Source: Anniella stebbinsi (taxonomy: Eukaryota > Chordata > Lepidosauria > Squamata > Anniellidae). From it: DNA of 64,000 nt. The notes below the pieces were generated by a model. It saw only the letters and a program-made list of their open reading frames with translations, searched no databases and was not told the origin of the DNA. A program made the translations under genes and the position numbers. This document shows, piece by piece, positions 32,273 through 41,875 of this stretch; positions within the stretch are counted from its first letter, which is position 1, and each line of letters begins with the position of its first letter. The stretch lies in NCBI GenBank assembly GCA_029215795.1, contig JARDYH010000001.1:403533154-403597153 (forward strand), read 5' to 3'.

Positions 32273-32408
32273 CAGCCTTCTCCAACCTGGTGCACTTCAG
32301 ATGTTTTGGACTACCACTCCCAGCCTCTCTGACTGTTGGCCAAGTTGTCTGGGGCTGATAGGAGTGGTAGTCCAAAATATGTGGAGTGCACCAGGTTGAG
32401 GAAGGTTG
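32273..32408. mobile_element. Foldback repeat, family C (nearly complete)
   Basis: Left arm CAGCCTTCTCCAACCTGGTG and right arm GCACCAGGTTGAGGAAGGTTG. Interior arms CAGATGTTTTGGACTACCAC and GTGGTAGTCCAAAATATGTG also pair. The flanks do not form a convincing duplication. Confidence 0.75.
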
Positions 32409-32626
32409 AACCAAGAGGTTCCGTCTGCCACTATGAAGCTGTTGCCTCTGGGGATCTAGCTATCCATACTTGAACCTTGCCCAGACCCTGGACGCCATCA
32501 TAACAGGGGCCTCATCAGGGATGTTGCCTGGAAACATTCTTTAAGGAGAAGCAGAGAGGCTGGAAGATGTTATGCACTCACTTTAGCCTCTCCATCCTAA
32601 CAGCCATATAATTACATGCGCAAATG

Positions 32627-32846
32627 CAATGGAGGCTGGTGGCTCTGAGCTTGGTGGAGCTATGAAGTCATTCTGGCTTTCAGTCAGAACAAGCCAGAAT
32701 TCTAAAGGAGCTATTTGGGGGATAGGGTTTAGCACCTTTTTTGGGGGGGAAGGTTCAGCATAAATCCTATTGGATTCTGTCTGGTTCTGACTGAAACCCA
32801 GAATGGGTTCACTGCCCCATGAAATCAGAGGCACCAACCTCCACTG
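32627..32846. mobile_element. hAT-type foldback MITE, family B
   Basis: Starts CAATGGAGGCTGGTGGCTC and ends GCACCAACCTCCACTG. The arms hold CTGGCTTTCAGTCAGAAC and GTTCTGACTGAAACCCAG. Flanks CGCAAATG and AGTGAACA do not match, so the target duplication is lost or the ends are mis-set. Confidence 0.72.
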
Positions 32847-32849
32847 AGT

Positions 32850-33130
32850 GAACATGGGTTGAGTGACCCTTTCCAACGAAACGTTCCAATGAAAAATGCA
32901 ACATACCATTGCTGTTTGCTTTTTTAAAAAATCTTTTTTGTTGTTGTTTGTGGGTGGGCTTGGGGAATCTTTAATTCTTAGTTCTGTACTATTCTAATCT
33001 AACTGGTTTTTAAATACAATCAAAATGAGGAAATGAAAAGAGAGGGCAGAAAGACTATCCAATGCCCCCTGTGCTTGCTGCATTTTAGTGAAAGCAGGAC
33101 TGAACCCTGGGCAGAAAGAGGATGAATTAA
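32850..33130. other. Unrecognised sequence
   Basis: Contains a T/G-rich stretch near 32935-32952. No element is recognised. Confidence 0.35.
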
Positions 33131-33470
33131 TATGGCTAATTCTCATCATTTATTTTGCATGAAAACCATATTGTGCCAATTAGGTTGATGTGCTGTGATG
33201 AGGTTAGCCACCCGTGGAGTCTTGCCGGTGTGTCGTGGGTGTTCTTCCTCTCCCCTGATCTAGAAATTTTGTTAAACTTCCCACAAGAGTGATAACCTTT
33301 AATACAGCATTTTCATCTAGCTTCATTACAAAGCCAAAAACAGACTCGCAAGATGTTTCTATGCAACATGTTTGATTGTCATGGCTTCCCTCAAAGGAAC
33401 ATGGGGATTGTATAATCAAGATGAATTCTGTAATTGAGGTGCTATATATAATCCCATAAGGCTACAATTC
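33131..33470. promoter_or_regulatory. Candidate conserved noncoding element
   Basis: Unique-looking, with TTTTGCATGAAAAC (POU-like), CCAATTAGG and GTAATTGAGG (homeobox-like) and TTGATTGTCATGG (TALE-like). No repeat match was seen. The motif list is suggestive only. Confidence 0.25.
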
Positions 33471-33745
33471 CCAGAATAGGTGCAGGGAGGAGGCTGGTGT
33501 GGGCCCCAACTGGTTCCACCATCTGGGGACTCAGTGCAACACCACAATCGTGACTACGGAAGATGCACACGCCAAAATGTCGGAATGCTCCTAGTCATGG
33601 AATGGTGCTACCATCACAACAAACTGGAAGGTTGGTAGCCAAAAGTCATGGCTACATTTTCTTTGGTGGCTGAAGATCAGACACTTGCTTGTCAATAGTG
33701 AGGAGGAAGTGTAGGGGGGACCATGTCAAAGCGCCATGAGTCATG
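33471..33745. other. Unrecognised sequence
   Basis: No element is recognised. Confidence 0.35.
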
Positions 33746-33747
33746 AA

Positions 33748-33897
33748 GACTGTTCTCTTCCGGCAGGCCTATCCGGATGAATTTTAAATGTTTTAATGAT
33801 GTGTTTCTTTTGTTTTTTAAATTTTTAACTTTGTCATGCTTGTATTTGCATTGTGTTCCCCGCCTCAATCCGTAGGGAGAGGCGGGTTATAAATAAA

Positions 33898-33931
<34 letters not shown>
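33748..33931 (+). mobile_element. LINE 3' end with (ATT)n tail
   Basis: Encodes LFRQAYPDEF-stop at about 33757-33789, followed by TTTTAAATG, CCCGCCTCAATCCGTAGG, GAGGCGGGTTATAAATAAAT and (ATT)n (33899-33931). The GCCTC/GAGGC stem is intact, so this is the best-preserved copy of the family in the window. Confidence 0.8.
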
Positions 33932-34158
33932 ATTGAAATAGTCATCTTTCTGTTCAGCCTTTAGGAGAGCGGAAGCCCTTCCCTCCCGTTGCCCAATACC
34001 TCTGTGATCTTGCCCAGTTGCTCTCTTCTACCTAAACCACTTTGTGCATTCCGGCAACGGGGGTACAGTTAGGACTTTCAAAAGGAAGAGTTGGCAATAA
34101 CATGCCTAGGTTAGACCAGGTTAGACTATTTGTCCATTTAGCCCAGCATTCTCTACAA

Positions 34159-34292
34159 CAGCCTCTCCCAATCTGGTGCTCATAGGATGTTTTGGACTAC
34201 AACTCCCAGCTTCGCTCCGCCTCCGATGGATTGTAAATAAGCTGTACACTGTAGTCCAAGACATCTGGAAGGCACCTGGTTAGGGAAGGCTG
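34159..34292. mobile_element. Foldback repeat, family C, nested in a SINE
   Basis: CAGCCTCTCCCAATCTGGTG and GGCACCTGGTTAGGGAAGGC pair as inverted ends. TTTTGGACTACAACTCCCAG pairs with CTGTAGTCCAAGACATCTG. Flanks TCTACAAC and TCTATGCT agree at 5 of 8, placing the insertion within the SINE's TCTACACTGAC-like motif. Confidence 0.72.
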
Positions 34293-34383
34293 GTCTATGC
34301 TGACCGGCAGGGATTCTCCAGGCTCTCAAATGTCATCTGACCTGATCCTTTCAACTAGAGACTCCAGGAGTCAAATTTGAGCC

Positions 34384-34778
34384 CCTGCCACAGGAAGTGA
34401 GGCAGGTGGCTACCAAGAGGAGGGCCTTCTCTGCTGTGGCACCCCAGCTGTGGAATGAGCTCCCTAGGAAGGTTCGCCTGGCACCTACTCTTTTAGATGC
34501 CAGGTGAAGACCTTTTTATTTTCTCAGTATTTTAACAGTTTATCAGTTTAATTTTTAACTTTGCTGTTTTAACTTTGTATTTTAAATCTGTATTAATTTC
34601 AGCATTGCTGCTTGGTTTTATCCTGTGGTCTTATGTTGTATTTTTATGCTACATTTTTATACGGTTGTTTTATATTTTGAATGGTTTTTATGGTTTTAAT
34701 TTTTGAAAACCACCAAGAGAGCTTTGGGTATTGGGTGGTACAAAATGCAATAAATAAATAAATAAATAAATAAATACA
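34384..34778 (+). mobile_element. L2-like LINE 3' end, nested in a SINE
   Basis: The + strand encodes RRAFSAVAPQLWNELPRKVR followed by LAPTLLDAR-stop, the C-terminus typical of L2-type LINE ORF2 (VAPxLWN motif). Then comes an AT-rich 3' UTR with TATTTTGAATGG and TTTTATGGTTTTAATTTTTG, AGAGAGCTTTGGGTATTGG and an (AATA)n tail (34750-34778). It is 5'-truncated as expected for LINE insertion. Confidence 0.88.
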
Positions 34779-34830
34779 TCTGCATACAAAGCAGGTGCTT
34801 CTACCACTCAGCTATGATTCCTGCTCTATT

Positions 34831-35336
34831 ATCAGCCTCACCTAATGCTCCTTCTCCATAGTACCTGTGTAAGGGGATCTCAACATTGTGTGTGCACACA
34901 GACATACACACACTTTCAGGAGACACTAACGCCATTGTGACATCAAAATCCATTGCACCCCTCCCCATGGATCCCCATTCCTCATCACACACTCATTTGC
35001 GTATCTAGCAACTACCACATCTTGCACAAAGGAAAGGGACAAAGGGACATACTGAAGAGATGGAAGTAAGTCCTGAAGAATGAATGCAAGTCACAGCCCG
35101 ATACCCCTTACAGATACATCTCTACGATTTGATGGGCATGGCTATTTTGGAATGATGTGCTTCTTTCTTCGCATAATCTGTGCATATTCTCATCGGTTTG
35201 GTCTTTGGTGGATGTTTTTGCTTTGTGGCTGATTTGTGTTGATTGCACTTGGTGAATGCAATATAGGCATCTAATCTAAAATGAAGCAAATAACCCAGTC
35301 AATGCATACTCAAGTTGAATGCGAACTAATGGGTGC
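34831..35336. other. Unrecognised sequence
   Basis: No element is recognised. Confidence 0.35.
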
Positions 35337-35420
35337 TAGGGATGCATGAGAAATTCAGTTCATTTTTATCAGGAGTTTTCTCAGTTCACACTTTCTGGAC
35401 TGAACACAGACTCACGCACA
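35337..35420. repeat. Family D repeat, left end only
   Basis: TAGGGATGCATGAGAAATTC, then AGTTCATTTTTATCAG and CAGTTCACACTTTCTGGACT. It is cut off by sequence leading into CR1. Confidence 0.5.
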
Positions 35421-35534
35421 ATCTTTGGTTGAAGTCTTCATGGGAGAAGAAAACTTTCAGGACATTGGAGAAGAGATGTTGGTACATCACTAGCTCCACC
35501 TCTTCCCTGGAGCTGGACGCAACACTACACCCCT

Positions 35535-35745
35535 CACCCTTCCTGACTGGTAGAGCGGTACGACAATGGAACCAATGGCCTAGGGAGATGGTGGGCTCTC
35601 CCACACTAGAGGCCTTCAAGAGGCAGCTGGACAACCATCTGTCAGGGATGCTTTAAGGTGGATTCCTGCATTGAGCAGGGGGTTGGACTCGATGGCCTTA
35701 GAGGCCCCTTCCAACTCTACTATTCTATGATTCTATGATTCTATG
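35535..35745 (+). mobile_element. CR1 LINE 3' end (5'-truncated)
   Basis: Encodes GRAVRQWNQWPREMVG followed by SPTLEAFKRQLDNHLSGML-stop, the CR1 ORF2 C-terminus. Then come the short 3' UTR and three terminal ATTCTATGATT-type units ending at 35745. The 5' limit is approximate. Confidence 0.93.
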
Positions 35746-35841
35746 GGGTGGATGCAAAATGGGGTCTAGGCTACCAACACATTGATGTTGTTGCATCACA
35801 AAAAGCCCCAAAACCTCCAAAGAAAGAAACTGCCCTATACG

Positions 35842-35854
35842 CCCCCCCCCCCCC
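35842..35854. repeat. Poly-C tract (13 C)
   Basis: Thirteen consecutive C bases. Confidence 0.9.
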
Positions 35855-35869
35855 ATGCCCATGGTGCGC

Positions 35870-35992
35870 TCTGCCTGCAAGAAACTGCTGAGAATTTCTC
35901 CTCCCCCGGAGACATTTGGTGATATTGTCCCCCAGATTTCTTTGCCCACAAATAGGGTGGAGAATGTTGAGGGGCCATTTGCACACAGCTCT
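35870..35992 (-). repeat. Dispersed repeat shared with 16310-16433 (family H)
   Basis: TTTGGTGATATTGTCCCCC, TTGCCCACAAATAGGGTGG and AGAATGTTGAGGGGCCATTT match the first copy. The minus-strand frames at both loci read ILHPICGQRN. Confidence 0.55.
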
Positions 35993-36740
35993 GTTCAATA
36001 TATCTAAAGGGGGGGACCATGCCTTTCTCTCTCGCTCATACAGTTTTGCATTCAGGTCTCTCCCTCTTGCTCCACCAAATTTCTGCTCTATGCTTATCTA
36101 AGAGAAGACAGAAAAGCAAGGCAACATTGTGGTCTATAAATAAACTAGCCATGAAAATAATGACCAGCCCCTTTTTAGGGAGGGGGCCGGTTGGGGTGGC
36201 CGCAGCAGGAAGAAAGAGCTATATTGGTATGCAGCCTAGGATCAGGTGGTAAAATCCAATGCCATGAGAGAGAGACGCATAGAAAATATTGGCAGGGTTT
36301 AAGAGAGGATAGACATATCTGAGATCAATGATGAGGGCTGTTACACATACCAAGATCTGGGATAATTGAAGATTATGCTGTGCAGCAGCAGAAGCAGCTC
36401 ACACCCAGCCTGCAGGAGACAGCAGGCAAGAGAGAATTTTCTCTTCTTCCCTTGACCTGGTAGAAGGAGGGAGAGGGAGAAGATGAGTCCCTCACGCTTC
36501 CCAAGGCAAGATCTGCCCATGAGCTGTGTCAGAAAGGCCGTTAACCATGGTTGGAGACCAGGAGCAGGCAGCAGGGATATTTACTTCCACCCCATGGCCC
36601 TTCACCAAAGTAAAAAAATCCCCTTTTATTGCTTTTACTGTTTGTTTGTTTGTTTTGCTTTTATTGTCTATTCTTCTTCTTATGCTCGTTTCGTTTTTTT
36701 TCCTTCCTTCCTTCTTTCTGTAGTTGAATAATGCAATATC
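35993..36740. other. Unrecognised sequence
   Basis: No exon or repeat family is recognised. T-rich low-complexity patches lie at 36640-36720. Confidence 0.35.
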
Positions 36741-36742
36741 TA

Positions 36743-36885
36743 TTGGGTTGGATCCAGATTTAGTCATACTCAGAGCAGACCCATTAAAATCAATGGGACA
36801 TAAGCAGGTCAAGGTTATTTTGGGTCCCATTGGTTTCAGTCTGTCTACTCTAAGTTTGACTAAGTCCAGAACTAACCCCATTGTC
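36743..36885. repeat. Foldback repeat, 'GGGTTGGATCCAGA' family (family E)
   Basis: GGGTTGGATCCAGATTTAGT, CCCATTAAAATCAATGGG and, inverted, GACTAAGTCCAGAACTAACC. The interior holds two short self-complementary blocks. Confidence 0.6.
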
Positions 36886-37041
36886 TTTTGCAGTGTTTAA
36901 TTAATGCACATATGTGCATTCGTTGACCTGACTGCTCTGGCACACTGCACATGCTCAGCACCTGGTATACAGCAAGAATAACAATCATATTAGGATGATG
37001 GAGGACAGTGGTGCGATTAGGTGATTTTGTGTTCTGCACTT

Positions 37042-37195
37042 AATGGGTTGGATCTAGACTAACATAGCTGAACTAAGTCTAGATCCAACCCATTGGATCT
37101 AGAACAAATGGAAGACATTAGTCATGACTTAACTTATGTGTCCCATTGATTTAAATGGGAACTACGTTCTGCCTGCACCAATCCAATGGTCTTAC
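37042..37195. repeat. Foldback repeat, family E, with a perfect 19-bp hairpin
   Basis: 37042-37060 and 37076-37094 are perfect 19-bp inverted copies (AATGGGTTGGATCTAGACT) around a 15-nt loop. The remainder (37095-37195) carries further family E sequence: GACATTAGTCATGACTTAAC and CCCATTGATTTAAATGGG. Confidence 0.7.
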
Positions 37196-37199
37196 TGGG

Positions 37200-38120
37200 T
37201 AAGGGGGGAGCTGTTTAGCAAGCAATGTGAATGTATTACTTTACGTGCTTCAAAACGTTGTCAGCCAATTCTGAGGCATTTGGGGAGCCATTCTGCGGGA
37301 TAGCCCCTGGGTTTCTGATGACACCAGAGATGGGAAACTCCTAATGCATCGTTTCCCTTTCATAAACAAGATGGGTGCCATTTGGAACTCCAAAATCCAG
37401 AGAGGAATTGAAATGAGGGGAGTTCAGGAGGCCTCCTTAGAGAAATACCACAAGGAAAGAACACGGCAGCACGCATTTTGGTTCAGGTGTTGATGAAATG
37501 TTACATCTTCCGCTCCAGCTCTCTCTGTGACCTTTTTCTGTGGCGCCTGTGACTCCCTTGCTGTCCTACCCTCATGTCTTGCTCTAACCTGGACACCTGC
37601 TGCGGCGCGACATCAGAACCCTCCTTGTTCTTTCTGCTCAAACACTTCCTTTGGCCGCCTTCAATTCCAAAAGGAGAGGTTACCGAACTCGCATTGGCTC
37701 TGTAGGGTGTGAAAAGGGCACAGTTCAGGTGACTCATCCAAGCCTCCCGGGGAAAGAGAAGAGCATTTTGGGAAGCCGGTCTTTTGAAACTGGAATGTTC
37801 TGATATCGCTCCCTCTTTCCTCTCCCCACTCCCACCAGCCAACTCCAGTTTTGCAATAGCATTTTCATTTTGCAATATCTAAGGATATCAAAGTATGTGT
37901 ACTGGATGTGAATGAGGCGATGCCCTGCAAGGTGTGCTCTGTATGTTTTATTATTGCAACATCCTAAATATAGAAGGAGAGAGACCCAATCACCCTTTCA
38001 AACCAATGTCACTGGGGCAAATGTCTCTCAAACCAAGAGCCCTGCAAAGTAGGCACAGACACCTTGCACCACCAGGGTCATTGGCTGGAGGGGGAAACTA
38101 CAGGTTATTCCAGTCAGGAG
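37200..38120. other. Unrecognised sequence
   Basis: The minus-strand frame 37501-37875 (124 codons) is basic toward its end but matches nothing I know. No repeats are recognised. Confidence 0.35.
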
Positions 38121-38134
38121 CTTGGCAGAGCAGC

Positions 38135-38313
38135 CAGTGGAGGCTGGGGGCTTCAATCTCAGTGGGGCAGTGGATCCGCTCTGGGTTTCAGTCAGAACCA
38201 ATCAGAATTCTGACTGCGCTATCCAAGCACCTTGGATGCGGCCTTTAGAGTTCTAACTGAAACCCAGAGCGGATCCACTGCCCCACTGAGATTGAAGCCC
38301 CCAGCCTCCATTG
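38135..38313. mobile_element. hAT-type foldback MITE, family B (best copy)
   Basis: A 179-bp near-perfect palindrome. Two arms of 64 bp differ at only two positions. It starts CAGTGGAGGCTGG and ends CCAGCCTCCATTG. It is flanked by a perfect 8-bp direct repeat AGAGCAGC (38127-38134 and 38314-38321), the hAT signature. It has no coding capacity. Confidence 0.95.
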
Positions 38314-38463
38314 AGAGCAGCCCATGATCCTCTTGGTCAGGAAAGTCAGGTGATGCTAGAGAGCCAATCAGGTGCTACTGAGGGATACAAAGACCAGCTG
38401 ATTTCCCTCACTCTGGGATACTCTTAGCTAGGGAGACTCCTGTGTCGTTCCCTGTGCCTCCAG

Positions 38464-38610
38464 TAGGGATGAGTAAGAATTTCATTTGGTTCATTTTATT
38501 TTTATAAGGACTAACCAAAATTGTACTTGAATGTGGAAGAAACCCAAACTGGCAAATGTGTCTCTCTGGGCCCAGACTGACTCTTAAAAGTCTGGGTTTG
38601 CATCAACTAT
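38464..38610. repeat. Family D repeat, partial
   Basis: TAGGGATGAGTAAGAATTTC, TTGGTTCATTTTATTTTTAT and AAAAGTCTGGGTTTGCATC. Confidence 0.5.
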
Positions 38611-39200
38611 GTTTATAGTGTTGAATTATGGTTGCCACCTCTTTTTTTCTGACGGGCTCCTCATTTTCAACAGCTGCATGGCAGACAGGTACGATGTGGT
38701 CCTCTCCATGCCAGGAATACCTGTACCTCTTGAATTTGGCCAGGTGTGCCTCCCTCACCTCTGCTGATTTCCCCCTTCCTTTCTCTCTGTCCGTCACACC
38801 TGGCAATCTTTCTTCTATATTCCCAGCCCTCCTTAGCAATATCCCAAGCAGCTTTACCCGAAACTCCTCAAAGAGCTGTCGGTACTGGGATGCTGATGCC
38901 TTTGCTTGGAAGGAATGCAACCCAAAGACGACGCAGTGAAAATATTGACTTTCCAGCTAATAAAACCGAATTCCATGAAAGCTACAAGTTCAAACTTAGA
39001 AAATCCATCAATGTTTCATAAATATTTGAAAGCGCAGGATTGATTGTGGCTGGGGCTGCAGCAGTACAGGAGGCCTGTGGCTCAGCAGGCGAATGGAGGG
39101 GGCAGGAGGCATGGGGCTGATGGGCCTCATAAGGAGGACCAAATATTGCCAGCAAGGAGGAGGAGCACCCCATGGTTCTCCTGGTACTCTGGTACATGCA
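38611..39200. other. Unrecognised sequence
   Basis: No gene is recognised. Frames on both strands at 38603-39021 overlap each other. Confidence 0.35.
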
Positions 39201-39204
39201 GAAA

Positions 39205-39575
39205 GGGTGTTGCTTATTTATTTATTTATTTATTGCATGTCTATGCCGCCCCAATAGCTGGAGCTCTCTGGGCGGTTCACAAAAATTAAAACCCTGACAA
39301 TTATTCAAAATATAAAGCAACAACAGTATAAAATGCAGCATCTAAGAACACAAAAGATAAAACCAAGCAGCAATATAGATTTAAAATACAAATCTTAAAC
39401 AGCAAAGTTAAAAATTAGACTAATAAATTGTTAAAATAGTGAGAAAATAAAAAGGGTCTTCACCTGGCATCTAAAGAGTATAATGTAGGTGCCAGGCAAT
39501 CCTCTCTAGGGAGCTCATCCCACAGCCGGGGTGCCACAGCAGAGAAGGCCCTCCTCCTAGTAGCCACCTGCCTAT
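39205..39575 (-). mobile_element. L2-like LINE 3' end, antisense
   Basis: The + strand starts with (TTTA)n (39214-39235), then GCCGCCCCAATAGCTGGAGC and TCTCTGGGCGGTTCACAAAA. On the minus strand the far end encodes RRAFSAVAPRLWDELPRE, the same C-terminus as at 34384. Confidence 0.9.
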
Positions 39576-39980
39576 TGTTGTGAACAGTTGTTGTGCATAG
39601 CAGGTCCCATTGCTTTTGATAGCTACAACTAACATTTCATGCCTAGCAGAGAGACAAAGATAAGAACAGCTGATTAAGCCAATTGTCCACCTTGCCTTGT
39701 TTCTACCTCCCAAGCCACTGCCGGATGCTACTGAGGGCTTACGAGAAGGGCATAAAGACAAATGTCCTCTCCTATAGACTGTACTCCACCCCCTTGGTAG
39801 ATAAAAGCATACTCCTCTGATCATGGAGGTTCCATATATCTTGATATTGTCAGAGACAGGATACTGGGCCAAAGTAACACAGTGTGGAGCTGTATTTTGT
39901 TTTCCACATATGCCAGTGTGAAACAGTGCCATCTAGTGGGTACTACGGGTAATCCATCAAAGATTAACATAATACTAAAA
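39576..39980. other. Unrecognised sequence, possibly LTR-like
   Basis: TAGATAAAAGCATACTCCTC near 39799 is TATA-like, but no poly(A) signal or LTR ends could be defined. Confidence 0.25.
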
Positions 39981-39984
39981 AAGA

Positions 39985-40070
39985 GAAAGAGACCAGAGTC
40001 TTGTGGCATCTTTAAGACTATCACATTTATTATGGCATAAGCTTAATGGACTAGGGTCCACTTCCTCAGA
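39985..40070. repeat. Amniote dispersed repeat (uninterrupted copy)
   Basis: GAGTCTTGTGGCATCTTTAA, GACTATCACATTTATTATGG, CATAAGCTTAATGG and TCCACTTCCTCAGAC. It is the same repeat that is split at 17571-18013. Confidence 0.6.
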
Positions 40071-40097
40071 CATTTAGAGTATTATCTTAAGTTGGAG

Positions 40098-40111
40098 ATA
40101 TATATATATAT
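40098..40111. repeat. (AT)n short run
   Basis: Seven AT units. Confidence 0.8.
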
Positions 40112-40547
40112 GTATGCTGGGGGAACGACCATAAGCAATGACGTTGGAACAAAATGCAAAATACAGACAGTGACAATTATGTTAAAATTTAATGGTGAGC
40201 ATTCACAAAATAGTGCTAGTTATTACACAAACATCCTGGCATTCCTAAGCAAATTAACCCACGTAGTGTGGTTTGTTTGTGGTTTTTAAATTGCTATGTT
40301 GATTCCGGCCAACGCTGATAGAAATGAACTTCCTAACCAATTGTAATTCAGTGGTTTCCTGCCAGTTCCTTTGTTCAAGAATGGCCACCTTAAGGGCTGT
40401 GACAGAGCAATATAGGAGGCTGAAACAAGCCTCTTGGTTGCTTTTGCTAAAGCTGGCTAACATGGCTACCCCTTTGGAAACTGTTACACTAAGAGCCGAT
40501 CTACACGCTAGGTTTTTAATGTTTTATAAGGGTTATGAAAACTCTTT

Positions 40548-41001
40548 GGGCCACATTACGCACTCCCTTGAATGTTGTATACCGGAGGTTTTTTAAGACT
40601 CACTTCAGCGATATACAACGGTTTTACTTTTAATAAATCGTTTTAAGTAAAATAATGTGTCCTTCCTTACCGTTTGTGATTCATGGGGGCAGTGCTTCGT
40701 TTATGGGTGCCCAAATGCTTAGCAGTTGATTGGTGGGGAAGAAAGAGGGGCTAAGGAGGAAGTGGACGAGTGAACTACAACACCCACAATCCTTAGCCCT
40801 ATACTCATTGAAAGCTAGGGATTGAAAGAGGAACAAAGGAGGAAGTGGGTGTCTGAACTACAATGCCCACAATGCTTTGCCCTAAACTCATTGTAAAAAC
40901 GAAACAGAAAGAGACGGGGCAGACGAGTGTGTGACCACACACACCGCTTTAAGGACTGAAGAATTTTTCTCCTGTAATGTGAGTACTCCTTAATGTGGCC
41001 T
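40548..41001. mobile_element. Possible DNA element with GGCCACATTA inverted ends and an internal 83-bp duplication
   Basis: GGCCACATTA (40549-40558) pairs with TAATGTGGCC (40991-41000). Inside, AAGGAGGAAGTGG (40753 and 40836) and ACTCATTG (40803 and 40886) define two imperfect 83-bp tandem units. The 3-bp flanks are inconclusive. It is not a family I recognise. Confidence 0.4.
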
Positions 41002-41295
41002 AAGACGTTTCAGAATGCACCTATTTAGAACTTTTTAAAATACTATTTAAAATGTTGCAAGGGACTGTGTAGATAGGCTCTATGAAAGGAAGATATTTGC
41101 TGCAGCAGGCATTTACAATAAGCCTGAAATTGCAAAGGTAAAGCGCAAATATGTTGGTATTTGGACCCTGGGCCCTTTGCCTTTGGCCTGACTGCCACTG
41201 GAATGCAGCCCTCATGAGAGTCTCCAAATTTCAGTCCTTGAGCTGAAAGAGATTAAATATCCCAAAGTCCATTTAAAAATGATGGGCTCTTTTAA

Positions 41296-41839
41296 GAAAG
41301 CACCTTAGAAACTGCCTTCTACTGGATCAGGGGCGATTTGCCCATCTAAGGTAGGGCTTCCTCAGACGGCATGCTGAGCGGAACTAGCAGACCGCCTTCC
41401 CTTATTTACACCCAGACGACATTTATGATCGTCAGAGGAGGTCTTGCTGGTCGTCCCGAAACGAACAGAATGTTGACAGGAAGAACCTCGATGGCAGGGC
41501 TTTCTCTGTAGTGGCACCCACCATCCGGAGAACCCTCCCTTGAGCCATTCAGGAAGCGGAAAATGTAACATCCTTTAAACGTCTCCTGAAAACATCTTTT
41601 CACACAGATTTTCCCTAGGCTGTAACTTGTTTTGGTTTTATATGGCTTTTTAAAATCTTTTAAAGTTTTATATTATGACTTGCTGTATTTTACGGTTTTA
41701 ATGGTGAACTGCCCAGAGAGCCTTGGCTATTGGGTGGCATAAAATGCAATAAATAAATAAATAAATTCCTCCTTGTTTGCTCCCTGAGCCTTCTAACTAG
41801 AGGTTTCAGGGCTTGAACCTCCTGCATGCAATGCAAATG

Positions 41840-41841
<2 letters not shown>
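41296..41841 (-). mobile_element. tRNA-derived SINE split by an L2-like insertion
   Basis: SINE pieces 41296-41345 (CTGCCTTCTACTGGATCAGG, GCCCATCTAAG) and 41767-41841 (CCTTCTAACTAGAGGTTTCA, TTGAACCTCCTGCATGCAAT) flank an L2-like LINE tail at about 41400-41766. Confidence 0.65.
41400..41766 (+). mobile_element. L2-like LINE 3' end
   Basis: A broken ORF2 tail reads GRAFSVVAPTIRRTLP, a stop, then NVTSFKRLLKTSFHT. The 3' UTR holds GGTTTTATATGGC, GAACTGCCCAGAGAGCC, TTGGCTATTGGGTGGCATAA and (AATA)n. The in-frame stop marks it as dead. Confidence 0.85.

Positions 41842-41873
<32 letters not shown>
41842..41873. repeat. (ATT)n microsatellite
   Basis: About ten ATT units at the broken end of the SINE. 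Confidence 0.9.

Positions 41874-41875
<2 letters not shown>

Larger units (their letters stand above)
34105..34830 (-). mobile_element. tRNA-derived SINE split by two later insertions
   Basis: SINE pieces in antisense order: 34105-34158 (TATTTGTCCATTTAGCCC), 34293-34383 (TGCTGACCGGCAGG, TCTCCAGGCTCTC, GAGACTCCAGGAG) and 34779-34830 (CATCTGCATACAAAGCAGG, CTACCACTCAGCTATG). The interruptions are a family C palindrome (34159-34292) and an L2-like tail (34384-34778). Confidence 0.8.

Noticed and set aside
32273..32408. 8-bp target duplication for the family C palindrome
   Set aside because: The flanks do not match; hAT membership of this family is not shown by any copy here.
39471..39932. 153-codon minus-strand frame
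   Set aside because: Its end lies in an L2-like LINE tail but in a different frame from the true VAPxLWN coding end; the rest has no motif.
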